64,000 nt of DNA from Numida meleagris (Eukaryota > Chordata > Aves > Galliformes > Numididae). The notes under the pieces were generated by a model. That model searched no databases and was not told the DNA's origin. It worked only from the letters and a program-made list of their open reading frames with translations. Positions 52,247-64,000 of this stretch are shown here, in pieces. The stretch covers positions 76,773,458-76,837,457 of the forward strand of contig NC_034412.1 of NCBI RefSeq assembly GCF_002078875.1, in the 5' to 3' direction. The position numbers were made by a program, and so were the translations under genes. The stretch's first letter is position 1. Every line of letters begins with the position of its first letter.

Positions 52247-53424
52247 CCCATGGGATTTCTGTTGTTAACTGGGGCTGCTCCATTTCTCATCACCCCATGC
52301 TTCTAGTTGCCCACACCGTATCCAGTGTTCTTATTTCTCAAGACCTCTACCGAGCCTGTATTTCTGCCTACTGTGTTACCACCTTGCAAACATAAATACC
52401 TAATTGTACACAGGATAGCAATTTGTTACTACTATCTATGTGAAATCCTTCGTTGTAATGTAGGAAGTTAAGCAGACCTAGAAGTAGGTATAGGCACTTG
52501 GTCATTAAAAAATAACAATTTGGTAGAACTAAATCAAATAAAAGCAAAGCTGCAGACAGATCAAGACATGATGAGACAGAGCAAACCTGACAGGTCTCAG
52601 TTTTTGTGTATTCAATAGCCTGTGCCTATCAGTGGTGGCAGTGTGCTTGTGGGCTATATGAATACAGCCTTAACAGGTACTTTCTGGCCTCTCTCTCAAA
52701 ATTAAAAGGCTTAATTTTGGAAGACTGATTAAAAGTAGGTTCACTGAAGCTAGTATGGTTAGTACTCAGTTTATCTAACCATGTGAACTAATCTTGATTT
52801 TCTTTGTTTTTTTTTATTATTTTTCCACTGCATTCTTATACATCCTTTTACATCTTTTTGAATTAAAGAAAATGTCTGTATACATATTTACACAGAATAA
52901 CCTCTAAAACATCATGGTTACATTAAAAGAGGACTGTATGTGTTAAAGCTAAGCAACAAGGTACCTGTTTGTTCCACTAAACTCTTGAATATTCTAGATA
53001 TTTTAACTGTGCCTTGTAGTGCAGTCATCAGATTCTTGCCTGCAAGATTTTCCTGCCTCTTGGTATGATTTAATTTGTCCAGAAGCATTTTTGCTATAGA
53101 GATCTCTGTTAGGGAGAGTAGCAGCACTCTAACTGTGGAAGCCTCTCATACTGGCATTCAATTGGTTATCTAATCCTGATGGCTGTACTTTGGTGAGGGA
53201 GGTTCCTAACACGAAGTTCAGTGGTATCCCTGAGAAGTACTGTACTTCTGAGTGGCCATGGAATTATCTCAGCTGAAGTGTGACTTATGGTGCATTTTGG
53301 TTCTCTTGAAGGTAGAGAGAACTTTGGAATGGCATGCATGACTTAAAGTGTGTGAGAAGTCTATGATGTATTTGAGGTCATGAGACTGGCTTCGTCAAAG
53401 ACAGTGAGTCCTTACAATAACTTT

Positions 53425-53735
53425 GTGGGATCATAGAATAATTCATAGTAGGGCGTAGTCCAGTGTCCTGTTCTGAATAAGGCGAGCTATGAGCTCGGAC
53501 TAGCAAACTTAAGCCTTAATCCAGTTGCATCTTGAAAGCCACCAATGCTGGAAATCATAACAACCCTGGGAAGCCTGCTCTACTGCTTGACTGTCCTCAT
53601 GCTGAAAAAGGTTTTCCTTGTATGCGGTTACAACCTCTCTTGAGCTGATTGATGTCTGTTGTCTCTTAGTCTTAGCATGTACCTCTGCAAGGTGTCTGCC
53701 TTCTTGATAACCTCCTTCTAAGTATATGAACTTTG
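53425..53735 (-). mobile_element. divergent CR1 LINE 3' fragment
   Basis: gggatcatagaataattcat at the left, then aagccttaatccagttgcat and gctgaaaaaggttttccttg, followed by ttacaacctctcttgagctg, match the reverse complement of an old CR1 3' end. Similarity is weaker than for the other copies. Confidence 0.7.
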
Positions 53736-56700
53736 ATATTAAGTGGTTTTAAACGTTTGTACACTCAAGTTAGAAGAACATAATATTAATGTGGTTTTAA
53801 TATAGAATTGAACAACATAACCATGGATCAGTTGATACACTTTTACTTGTATTTTGAAAAGAAGAAATCTTTTTTTTTTCTTTAGTAGGTATGCTATTTG
53901 TCTGCATGGTAAAATAAAGTTTTACCCTGGGTAGATAATTCTTTTGTCAAGCTAAATTGAAATCTGGTGTTCACTTCTAACATAGAAGACTCATAGCAGA
54001 CAGATAGGCATCTCAAGAATGCCACCATTTGGGGAAATAAGTCTTCTAAGCAATGTATATTCAAAATATGGAGAGTTCAGGTTAATAATATAACTGCTCA
54101 TTTTTAATTTAATCTAAAATATCCTGACTATATACCAAAAAGTGTTGCCTGCATATAAACATACCATTGTTTTTTCTTTTTGGCACCATGCCTGCAATAT
54201 AATGTCGATAATAATTTATTTCCCTGAACTGTAGAGCAAGTCTGAGGTAGACAGGCATTTAAAAACAGATTTGATTTGCTGTATTTTGCAAGCTCTGTGA
54301 GGCAAAGCGATAAACCATAGCAGCTTGAAGTAATATGATGAGAGCACTCTATCACTGCATATGCTTAACTCTCGTTATCATACTGCCCTAAAAAAGTGTT
54401 TATGAGAAATAAAAAAAAGCTATCAGTTTGACACAGATTTGTAATATTAGAAATGCTGAATCATAGCTCCAAATAAGCTGTGTGCATAAAAGCATTACAT
54501 GTTCAACCAAGTAATTGTTTATTACTTGGTAACTTTTACTCTACGGGATGCTATTTTTCCCATTGATGTCCTTATGAAATGTTTAAAAGGTGCTCTGAAT
54601 TTTTGTTATCAGCATTATTTGTGCACTATTTTCAGAGCTAAAACTCTATTTTTCCCCTAAAAAGAAAATTTACAATAGTCCTCAGTGAGCTTTCCTTCTT
54701 TTTTTCCTAATCTGTGTAGGAAGTACAAAGTTCTAGTTATATTTTTATGGATAGTTTTGATAACACAAGTGTGCATTTCAAGAAAAACTAAAAATAACTT
54801 AATGACGTAAGAGGAAAACAAAATCCATACAGCAGCATCCAGTCCTACACGGCAAAGTTGCCTGATACTGAGCTTTAATACATGCAAATTAAAGGCATAG
54901 AAGCACAAATAAAAGGACACAACTACACAGAAATCTTGTGATTTGTTACCTGAACACACTAAGTTTTGTAGACACCAAGATTCATATTTCAGCATAACTA
55001 ATGCTAACTATATTAAAACACAGGAAACAGCGAAGAGGGCTGCAGTCTGCATGTTTTGGCTAGGAGACTAAAAACAAATAACACCATATAGTCAAGTTCT
55101 GTTGGAAAGGTACCCTCCATAGACTTGAGTATTTAAAGAAATTTACATCAGATTTGAAAAATATGCAGTACAACATTGGAATGGTAAAAGCCCTGTATGT
55201 TTCTTAGTGTAAAAGTAAATACATTAATTAATTGAAGTAATACACTTGAAATGGCTTTTACCAGGGCTGGCAGCAATAAATAGCAGAGGGAACCCTTTCT
55301 TTGAGATGATGAAAATACAGAAATGTAAATGAGGCTCCCCCCCCTTCCGAAAAAAAGGAACAAAATAGAGTAAGCTTAAAATAGAATTGTCAGTCTTTTG
55401 GGGGGGATAGGAAAATATATCAGTGCTTCTGAAGAATGAATTCATGTTCAGTGTTTGTAGGGCAGAAATGAAAGTTTTCTGTCTATCTCACAGGGCCGTT
55501 AGATGAAAACCCATGTAGGCTGAAGCTGTTAGGCCTTCTCAAAGGTGATGTGAAAGAAGAAAGTAACACATCCCAAGTAGAAAGAATAATGAAACAAGTG
55601 TGTTCTCAGAGAATATGCTGTAAAAGGATGTTTTTTCAGGTCTTAAAAAAAAAAATCATAGTTATGCCTAAGGGAAAATAGCACATTTAAAAGCTTTCAA
55701 TCAGTAATCAGTTTTTAAAAAAATAACTTGTAAGTAGTACCAGTTTTGTATAAATTTTCTAAGTGCCGAACACCTGGATTTTGTGAGCTTTTGTGTACTC
55801 TATACTCTTCACTGACCGACAGTTAAATATATTTTGTCTTTGTAAGACATTTTGTTAGTAATTAACTAGCTTATTTCGTTCCTTAAACTGTTCTGTTAAT
55901 ACTCTGAGATGTACGTAGTTTGTAAGGATGTAAGGTGGAGTGCATAGAGTAGAACTTAGGCAGGCAGAAATTGATAGGGGTGGCAAAAGAAAGTTTGTTC
56001 TTCTACATCTTACTTCCCTAAAAGAACAGTGTATCTTTCCTTTGAACAGGGAGTATTTCTGCAGAGCTAGTGTTCTCTTCAACTGCATGCTGCAGAAGTA
56101 ATAGGCTCAAGTGAACTTTCAGTGATAGCTAGACCTGCTATTTTATCCGTTACCTCATCCCATGGATCCACTTCACTGGTCTGAAATGTCCTGATAACTG
56201 CTTTATTGCAAAAGTGAGGGGGTATCTCTTAGATTTTTCTTCACATCCACACTGTTAGATCTTCTAGTGAAAGCATGTTGTAACCTCTAAAATAATTAGA
56301 CATCTTCCCTTCCTTTAGCTTACTGAATAGTGAAATGCTGAAAATTCAGTGATGGAAGTTGAAGGAGGTTAGAACCATATTCATTCAGGACCTAGAAGAT
56401 GCTGGATGAAATGCCCTCACAGAGAGTGAATTGATCCCACTCAGTGCATTTCTTGCTCGTCAGCTGTCTAAAATAATATGACCATTTCTGTACCATCTTC
56501 TGTAAGCCTTTATCTTAACAGGAAGTTTCAGAGATGAAAAAAAAACTTGATTCACTCATGAATTGCATTATTAAATCTATACATTTTCAATCTTTTTCAT
56601 AGAAGGTTGTTTCATTTTTTATTTATGCATATGTAAGATACAAATGAACTGCATGAAATGAATGAAAACTAACAATTTTAAGTAATTACTACATCTTAAC

Positions 56701-59443
56701 CATGCTCCCTATAGTTTATTTTGTTTGTGAAGTCCATTATCTGATGGAAGACATTGTGTTAAACAGATAATACTCCATAAGCAGAAGATTTTTAAGGGTT
56801 TTTAATTGAGTCCTTTTCTAACCTTCCTGATAAATTGATTGAGTTCTGTAATCACTTTTGGGTGTTTTTGCACTGAGAGGTTCACACATGTAATCTGAGA
56901 CTTCAGTGAATACACTTCAATGTGAGATTTCTTTATTTCTTAGAACTAACTTGTGGATAAAAATGTAAGTTTGTGTTGATTGGTCTCAAAGTTGTGTTTT
57001 ATATGATTACTGGGGAGAAAAAGAAAATGAAATCAAGAAAATACAATGATATTTCTCACAGAAAGCTGTCATTCATCACCTTGAATAAGCAATGCTAATA
57101 ATGTTAAGAGAAATTGCTGTTCTTTTCTTCCTTTTAATATCTATGAGAAGGGTTGACTACGAGCTTTTAAGCAGGTCTCAGGAACTATTCACACATTCAT
57201 CATGCTCTTGTCCTGTACTAATACCTCTTGGGTAAGCAGTAAGTGAATCCAGGAATGTTTGATACAACATCAGCGCTCTTGAAATGAATCAAAATTTTCA
57301 TCTAAACCCTTTGCCCTTAACAGGCTTTAATAGAAGATGATATACTGAAGAATAGTTGTACCATTTCCCTAGCCTTAATATGGCATTCCCAGTACTTAAA
57401 ACTTATGTATCATGACATTGCAGACAATTAATATATCAGTGAGACCAAGTAACAGCTGTTGAGTTCCCTAAGAATTGGCCTTTCCCTGCAGTTCAGGATG
57501 TTTTTTTTTTTAATGCCAAGGACTGGTTTCTGATTTCTGTCACCTGTAATTTCTTGCCCTGCTGGATTAGTCAGGAGCATTCAGAAGAGGCAGGTTCTGT
57601 AGACCAAACTGTTCTGCAATACTTCTTAACATAGTCTGGTTGCTTTTTGCTTTGCTCATTGAGGAGATGCTCTGTTCTGTAATGATGTTTTTGAAGTCCC
57701 CCTTCTAGTGCTTTGTATTTGGTCTGTCATCAGCTCCATGACTTCTAACCAATCTCGATTTGATTTTGATACGCATATACCTTCACAACCCTGGTAGTAA
57801 ATTAACTTTGTTTTGTGGTAGGAAAATGAAGTTCTCTTCTCTTGCTCTGAACAAAATGGCTATCTTGTACATTCCATCAGGAGAAATGGGAGAAAACTGA
57901 TTCACTCCCCATCGCCCTTCTTCAATCTGACTGGCCAACTGCAGCATGAGAGTGTGAGCCCACTCCTCTTTAGACTGATAAATCTCTCAGTTTAAGAACA
58001 AATAAGTTCTCCATACCAGCACAGAACCTTAACTAGAACTGATGAAGTTTTCTGACACTTCTGTGCAAACGTGAGTTGATCCTTTAGCTTGGAGAAAAAT
58101 TCTGGGAATCGGTGCTCCCTATTTTTTTATGTTTGCGTCACTTAATTTTTTTCTCATTGCTGAGCCTTGCAACAAAGGGGCCAATTACTACTGATTCTGC
58201 TGAGTTTTCTGAGATACAAATGCATATGCCAGTTCTTAGAGAAAGGGATTAATACCACATCATCCTGTGTAGCTCACAGAATAACCTAGCATGTGGAGAA
58301 AGCCTGGGATGCTACTGACTGGTAAGGTAGTAAGAATATTCACACAAAAAATGCACTAGGTGACCAGTTATTCTCTGCCCTCTTTTCGGCAAGTAAGTAT
58401 AAATAAGCTTTTTTCACCATCATGGTTTTCTGCGGTTGCATGACAACTGTGATTTCGTTACTTCAGAAAGGGGAAAAACATGTTTGTTTCCCACAAGTGT
58501 GCATATCAACCTACTTACTTGAAGTTTTTTTCCATTACAGCAGAAGTCTGTGGAATTTATACGCAGGGCTTTGTAACAGACCCATTTTCTAAAGCTATTT
58601 TTTACTACTAGCTGTACTCATTATTGCCTGTTTTTTACAGTGTATATAAAACAACCTATTTTTCATCAAGTCATTGTCACTTCTAAAGCACCCAATGTAG
58701 TAAAGCATAACTGCTATATTTCTTTTGGACTTAGAGTTTCATCAGTTCTACCTCTGGTACAAGCCAAATTGCATTTAAAGGACTTGTTTCCTGGGATATG
58801 GTTTAAAAAGAGTGGATCATTCTTTTGAAAGGCTTTGATCACTGCAGTCATATTGTTGCACCTTTTATCTTGCTGGTACATTGATTTTAGCCAAAGATTG
58901 CCTTTCATGAAACTCTGAACTTTAAAAGCACCTCAGTTTCAAGAAAAAAAATATTCTGTGAAACATCTGAAGGCTCTGTTTTGATCTTTTTATGTGCATA
59001 TTACTTCTGACTTATTTTCAGTGGAACAGTTTTACAATGTGTGTACTTCTAAATTGTGAATTACCAACAGCATGGAAAAAAATTGAGAATTCTATTTAAG
59101 TGTATGAAAACATTCACATAATTCTGCCTTTCAGCTGCATTCCTCATTTATTGGACAAAAAACTGCCTTGCTGACATTATATATGTTGAAACATAGGATA
59201 GAAGATATTCATATAGATCACATGATTTTAAATTTTTTCATGTTTACGGGGCTTTGGTATTTTCTAGAAGTCTTTTCACTGGACTGCATAAAACACCGTA
59301 CATCTTAAAACGTGCTGGAAGAGATGCAAGGAAACCTGTCTTCCCTGGAAAGCAGGGCAAAGATTTGAAGAGTGTGCTGCAGCCATCATTACTGCATTAC
59401 ACTGCATTACTTCTGTTATACCTGGAGTATTTACTAAATAGAC
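53736..59443. other. gene-free AT-rich stretch
   Basis: Short C- and G-runs near 55.34 and 55.40 kb. Minus-strand frames of 71-112 residues lack any exon or family support. Confidence 0.55.
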
Positions 59444-59530
59444 TGTCAGGGTTTTATGATTTTTGGTTATTGGTATTCACATCATAACATCATGTAGTGC
59501 ACTGGGAGTTAAAGAGTTAATCCCTATCAT
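59444..59530 (+). mobile_element. LTR 5' fragment of the same family, copy 3
   Basis: Begins TGTCAGGGTTTTATGATTTT and matches the first ~80 bases of the LTRs at 38485 and 46757, through ctgggagttaaagagttaat. After that the similarity stops and different sequence follows, including a TATA-like ctataaaaa near 59545. It is either a truncated copy or a divergent subfamily whose remaining LTR I cannot delimit. Confidence 0.65.
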
Positions 59531-59599
59531 ACTTGGATAAGATGCTATAAAAATGTGTGACTCCATGTGTAGTTGAATCAATGATTTTTTTCACCACTA

Positions 59600-62500
59600 C
59601 CTGTCAACATTACTTGGGACTGAACTCCGAGTAGCAGTTGAGGCAAGTCTTCTCCCTTTTAACTGGGAAATAATTTTTGAAGTGAGGGAAAACTTGCTAA
59701 AGAAGTACTTGCTCCTCTCATGTCTTCTTTGCCTCTGAGTATTTTTGTTTGCCTGCTATATTTAAGATCAGGCTCAGCTGGTTTTTGTTAGATATTCCAG
59801 ATTTTGCTATTGTTTTCCTGGGGCTTGCAGATTTTTCTACATTCTTTATTCATTTTATATTCATATTTACAGGTTTGTTTTCTGTTATTAATATTTGTAA
59901 TGAATGTTCTTATTTCTGAAAAACTGAAGTGTAGATTACATTGTAAGATTATTAGTTAGGAATTAGCTGTTTAATAAATTAAAGCCTTTTACGCCCTCTG
60001 AAAGTTCTTGAACACAATCTCTGAGAAGCTCATGTTAAACAACTTTATGATTTTGCCTGATAATTGTAACATCTTACATTTTCTCTTAGTTGAGATGCAT
60101 TGTTTTTTTCCTATAGAAAACTGCCCTTAAGCAAGTTGAACTTAGCCTAAGGATTAAGCCGATGTTCCAAGCCAGTCTTGTAAGCACTTTAAGTCATATA
60201 GACAATAGAGATATACAAATTTCTACCAGAAAATGCTTGTACCATATTTCTTAGAACCCTATTTTAAGATGTGTGAAACAGCATTCCTGAAGATGCTTTA
60301 AAGCAATTGCAGGTGAATTTCTTCAGAACAGCAACAGCTATGCTTGCATTTGGTTTGTGTGCTCTTACCCACTTTCAGTTTGAAGAGTTAAGTTCTTCAT
60401 TTCCAGAGAATTTTATGAAACAAGTGTTTCTGTTAGAGTTGTTTATTATTATACTATTTGTTATAGGAAGTAGTTAATATGCAATGGTAACTATCAGAAT
60501 GAAATGTCACACAATTAATTTTTCCTCCCAGTAATTCAAAAAGTCACTGTGCAGATCAGCAAGAGTATTAAAAGATGTTTTAAAGTATTTTAAATAAGAG
60601 GTTAAATAATGAAATTCTGTGCTGTAGACGTTCTTGGACTGAACCTTCATTCAAAGTGCTGATGCCAGACTTGGAGAATGATGTGAGTCGTACAGGTTTA
60701 ATGAAGAACAGGTGAAATTTTCATACCTATATGTTGTTAATGCCCATAGTTACTAGTAGTGAAATGTAATGACTCATTCTAATCAGTTCTTCACTAGTTC
60801 CTTGAGTAGTACATCTGAATATGTTAAATTTTGTTGTTTGCAGATGTCTCAGTATTTCTAGTTACTAGACACAAAATGATAAGGCAGGGAGGAACTAAAA
60901 AGACTAAAGCGCATTTATAGCATTGCTCAGTGTAATGCGTGTGACTAAGATAATGCTGAAGTGCTGTGCAGTCTGACTGCCATCAGCCTCACAGCCTGAT
61001 TCACCCAGACAGTGGCATTTTCACCTTGATAAAATATTTGTAAGTCTTCTTATAGCGTACTGAAGATTTATAGGCCAGATATTTCCAGCAAGAAATCTTC
61101 TAAGTCAGACCACAGAAACCACTTTCAGAGATTAAGCTTCCCATACTCTTAACACACCTATTAGATTCTGTCCTGCTGCTGCTAAAAGCCTGAAGGAACC
61201 TGAACCTGATGGACAGCTGAGTGATGCCAAGATCCCCAGCTGCTGAGAATAACTATTGTGATTGTTAGGGCTGCCCCCTTATGCAGCTGATCTAGTGATG
61301 AACTTCCCTGAGTAGTTGGACAGGGTGGGTAGAAGCACTGTGTCATGGAGCTTACCTGTTCTTCTGCCCTGTCTGCCCATCCACTCGACACTAACCTGCA
61401 GATAGTTCCTTAATCTTTCTACTTTTAGAACACAGAGGGTCCTTCAAAGGACTCATTTGCAGCTGCAAGGGAAAACATGAGGATTAGGATGTGGATTCTT
61501 AAAGAGCTTTCTGAGATTTTATTGATAGCGCATTCCTGGAATATCTTTGAAAATACAGTTACTGCATTCTCTTCATGCATAACTACATAATCAGTTTCTA
61601 AAATAAGGGTAATTTGGGAAGGAGGGGGATCCTCAGAGGTTTTCCCCGAATTTCCTGGAAGTGTTAAGGATTTTATTAAAAAAAATAATCTTTAACAGTT
61701 GCTAAAACACTATGTTGTTCATATTTAGGCTTTTTGAAGACATTAACGTTCTTCGATGCAAAGGCTGTCTTTTAATTGAATGTGTGCACAGTATTTACTG
61801 GAAGAAATTCTTTGCGCACAAAGGAACTGCATGTTTCAGCATTTCTTGCTTGAGCAAGCCAGCACTGTTTGGCTGTTGAGACAGTCACACTACTTTATTT
61901 GAACTCAGGTGCTGAATAAATGAAACATCTGTTGTGTTTCTAGGCAAGTCTTAAACCCAATGAAGTAAACAAGGCTGAAGCCCAGTAAGAAAATTTCCTA
62001 AGTGGGAGAAGTCCCACTACACTGAAATGTTAACAGCCTGAAGAGTTAAAATAGGGAATTTATTTGATATTTACAATAAATGGGTGCCAGTAAAAACAAG
62101 ACAAAAAGCAGTACTTTGACTGACTGAAGCAGACCTCTGTCAGATTTTGTCAGACTGAAAAAATGACAAGATGTCACTGTGATCATAAATAGGCTCATAG
62201 ATACTGAGATCAGCACCTGCTGTTTTGAAATACTCAGATTACGAAAATGAATGAATTAGCTTGGTTATATGGAGATATATAATCAGCTGCTTTGCTGACA
62301 GATCAGTATAATAATGTGAAACTGCTAGAGTAAATTCATGTGAATGTCACTGAAGTTCCTCAGAAGGTTACACATTCTAGTCTGAAGACTGTAGCTGGTA
62401 GAACAAGTCCAAGTTTGTGCATGGTATACATCTAAGTGACAGTTTCAGCTCTGTTCACAAGTAGCGAGGAGGGGATCAACCCTCACTGTGCATACAACTG

Positions 62501-64000
62501 AGAGGTGTACTGGGACTAGAATAGACAGCTGATCCATACGAGCCATATAAAGATTTAGTAAGGACCTCTTTGCTTGAGTAGAAAAGAGGAAAAAATGTTT
62601 GGAAGGTTACAGGAACTTAGTTATATTTTCCATCTTTTAATATTGCTGTTATTTGTCAGTAAACAGACTGTTCAAAGTGAATGTCATCTTATTTTGAGAG
62701 AATTTCTTAACACAATAGTGGGGTGGTAAATGTGTAGTTTTTAGCAGGATATGAAGGCTTTTAAAAGCTTCTGGAGAAAATCCGAAGTGCTGAAAGTTAT
62801 GAAATGCAAGTTAGTGTAGGTGGCCTTTAAGAACACAGTATGACTTTAAGGCAAAAATATTTAAAACATCAGTGGCATTTTTATTCTGAAAACTTTGTCT
62901 GCTACTTTATGCTTATGCAGGCATATTTACTTACAAAAAAACTCCCAACAGACTTGAGCAACTACCTCCTTATGCTACTGGAAAAAAAGAAGGGAGGTGT
63001 AAGAACAAGCTAAATAAAAATAATAATAATAGAAGTTTAAGAACTGTGGTTGTTAGGATCCTTACTGAATTTTTGCTGCGTAGTATAGGGCCTTCCAAAT
63101 CAATTTCAGCTTTCTATCAAGCCTTCTTGAAAAATAATATGGTATCTAAAATAAACAGCTATAGTCTGACTCCCCAGTCTATTTTGCTGCATTAAAATTA
63201 GAAATAATAATAAAAAAAAAAGAACGAAGAACCCCTGAATTCATTGTTTCTTTTTCCACATACCAGAGTTGTAAAAACTTCTTAATAAAAGTATTAAAAT
63301 GTATTCTGACATTTCTGAAAGCATAGTGTGGAATGTGTGGATATTTACTAGCTGGAAGTGAACTCTAGGAATACAAAATACTTAGGTAGTTCAAGTTCCC
63401 TACCAGAAGTAACATTTCTGAAAATGAATTGGAAGCTTATATTTCAAATTAAAACATCCACTTCTTTCCCATACAACAAGCTGCCTCACTAAACAGATGC
63501 CACCTCAGAACACTCAGCATTTATTTTTACAGAGCTACTTTGGTATTTCTTCTGTTTCTGTGTTCATTCAGGAGAACTGCCATGGAGATTATAAGAAATA
63601 AAATAAACATGCTCAGGTTATGGTTTTTAAAAGATCATGAATAGTCTGGTTCCTGCCTTGATTTATTCCATATTTATTGCATACTTAAAGATGCAAAAAT
63701 TCATGCATTACCACCTCTCATTGTACAAAGGCAAACTAAAAGCAGCCAAGAAAAATCTGGAAAAACCTGGAATTGATTGATAAGAGCCAGCCTCACACTG
63801 AAACTACAAAACTACTTTTCATAAAAAGCTCTTCATATCTGTCTTGGAAAGGCAAAGGATATTAACATTTTAACTTGATCAAATCACTAACATTTGTTGT
63901 ATTATATTATGTCATTACAAATGGCATATAAAGCTTGTGTGTTACTTAACCTTTTCTTGAGGATTGGCGTGTTGCTAGAAACTTCAATACTACTTTTAGC
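59600..64000. other. gene-free AT-rich stretch to window end
   Basis: No gene or transposon recognised. A short (AAT)n run lies near 63.02 kb. Confidence 0.55.

Noticed and set aside
54657..54995. 112-residue minus-strand frame with a hydrophobic segment
   Set aside because: AT-rich DNA, no splice signals or family resemblance.

Overview
The window is vertebrate nuclear DNA and almost certainly avian, most likely galliform (chicken-like). It is AT-rich and gene-poor. It carries many truncated CR1 LINE fragments, two short deletion derivatives of a mariner transposon whose ends (gctgctc...aaagtaatgcctcc) I recognise as the chicken Galluhop/Mariner1_GG type, and three LTR copies of one endogenous-retrovirus family. 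There are no Alu, L1 or B1 elements. No bacterial gene organisation is present, and most open frames are chance frames in intergenic DNA or lie inside transposons.

Layout. 1-32.9 kb is intergenic or intronic DNA with CR1 pieces (4.8, 12.7, 17.3, 20.9, 22.2, 26.5 and 29.4 kb), an ancient tRNA-derived SINE (14.3 kb) and a mariner derivative (30.5 kb). 32.9-35.8 kb is the only GC/CpG-rich domain, with a GC box and a GTAAGT splice donor, and is a likely promoter with a first non-coding exon. 37.2 kb holds the second mariner derivative, inverted relative to the first, and 38.5 kb a solo-type LTR. 39.9-42.3 kb holds the one convincing protein-coding gene: a small C2H2 zinc-finger gene on the + strand with two phase-compatible coding exons and a 3' UTR invaded by an antisense CR1. 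43-64 kb is again gene-free, with CR1 pieces (43.4, 44.1, 48.1 and 53.4 kb), a complete solo LTR with target-site duplication (46.8 kb), an unclassified hairpin-bearing repeat (48.5 kb), a perfect 124-bp tandem duplication (52.0 kb) and an LTR fragment (59.4 kb).

How the parts fit: the simplest reading is one + strand transcription unit. It would run from the CpG promoter near 33.1 kb, through a roughly 6.6 kb first intron holding a mariner derivative and an LTR, to the coding exons at 39.9 and 41.2 kb, with a poly(A) signal near 42.3 kb. The link between the promoter and the coding exons is inferred, not seen. I found no convincing RNA gene, CRISPR array, operon or new biological system. The most useful observations are the uncharacterised zinc-finger gene with a truncated last finger, the inverted mariner pair bracketing the CpG domain, and several structural oddities in repeats.
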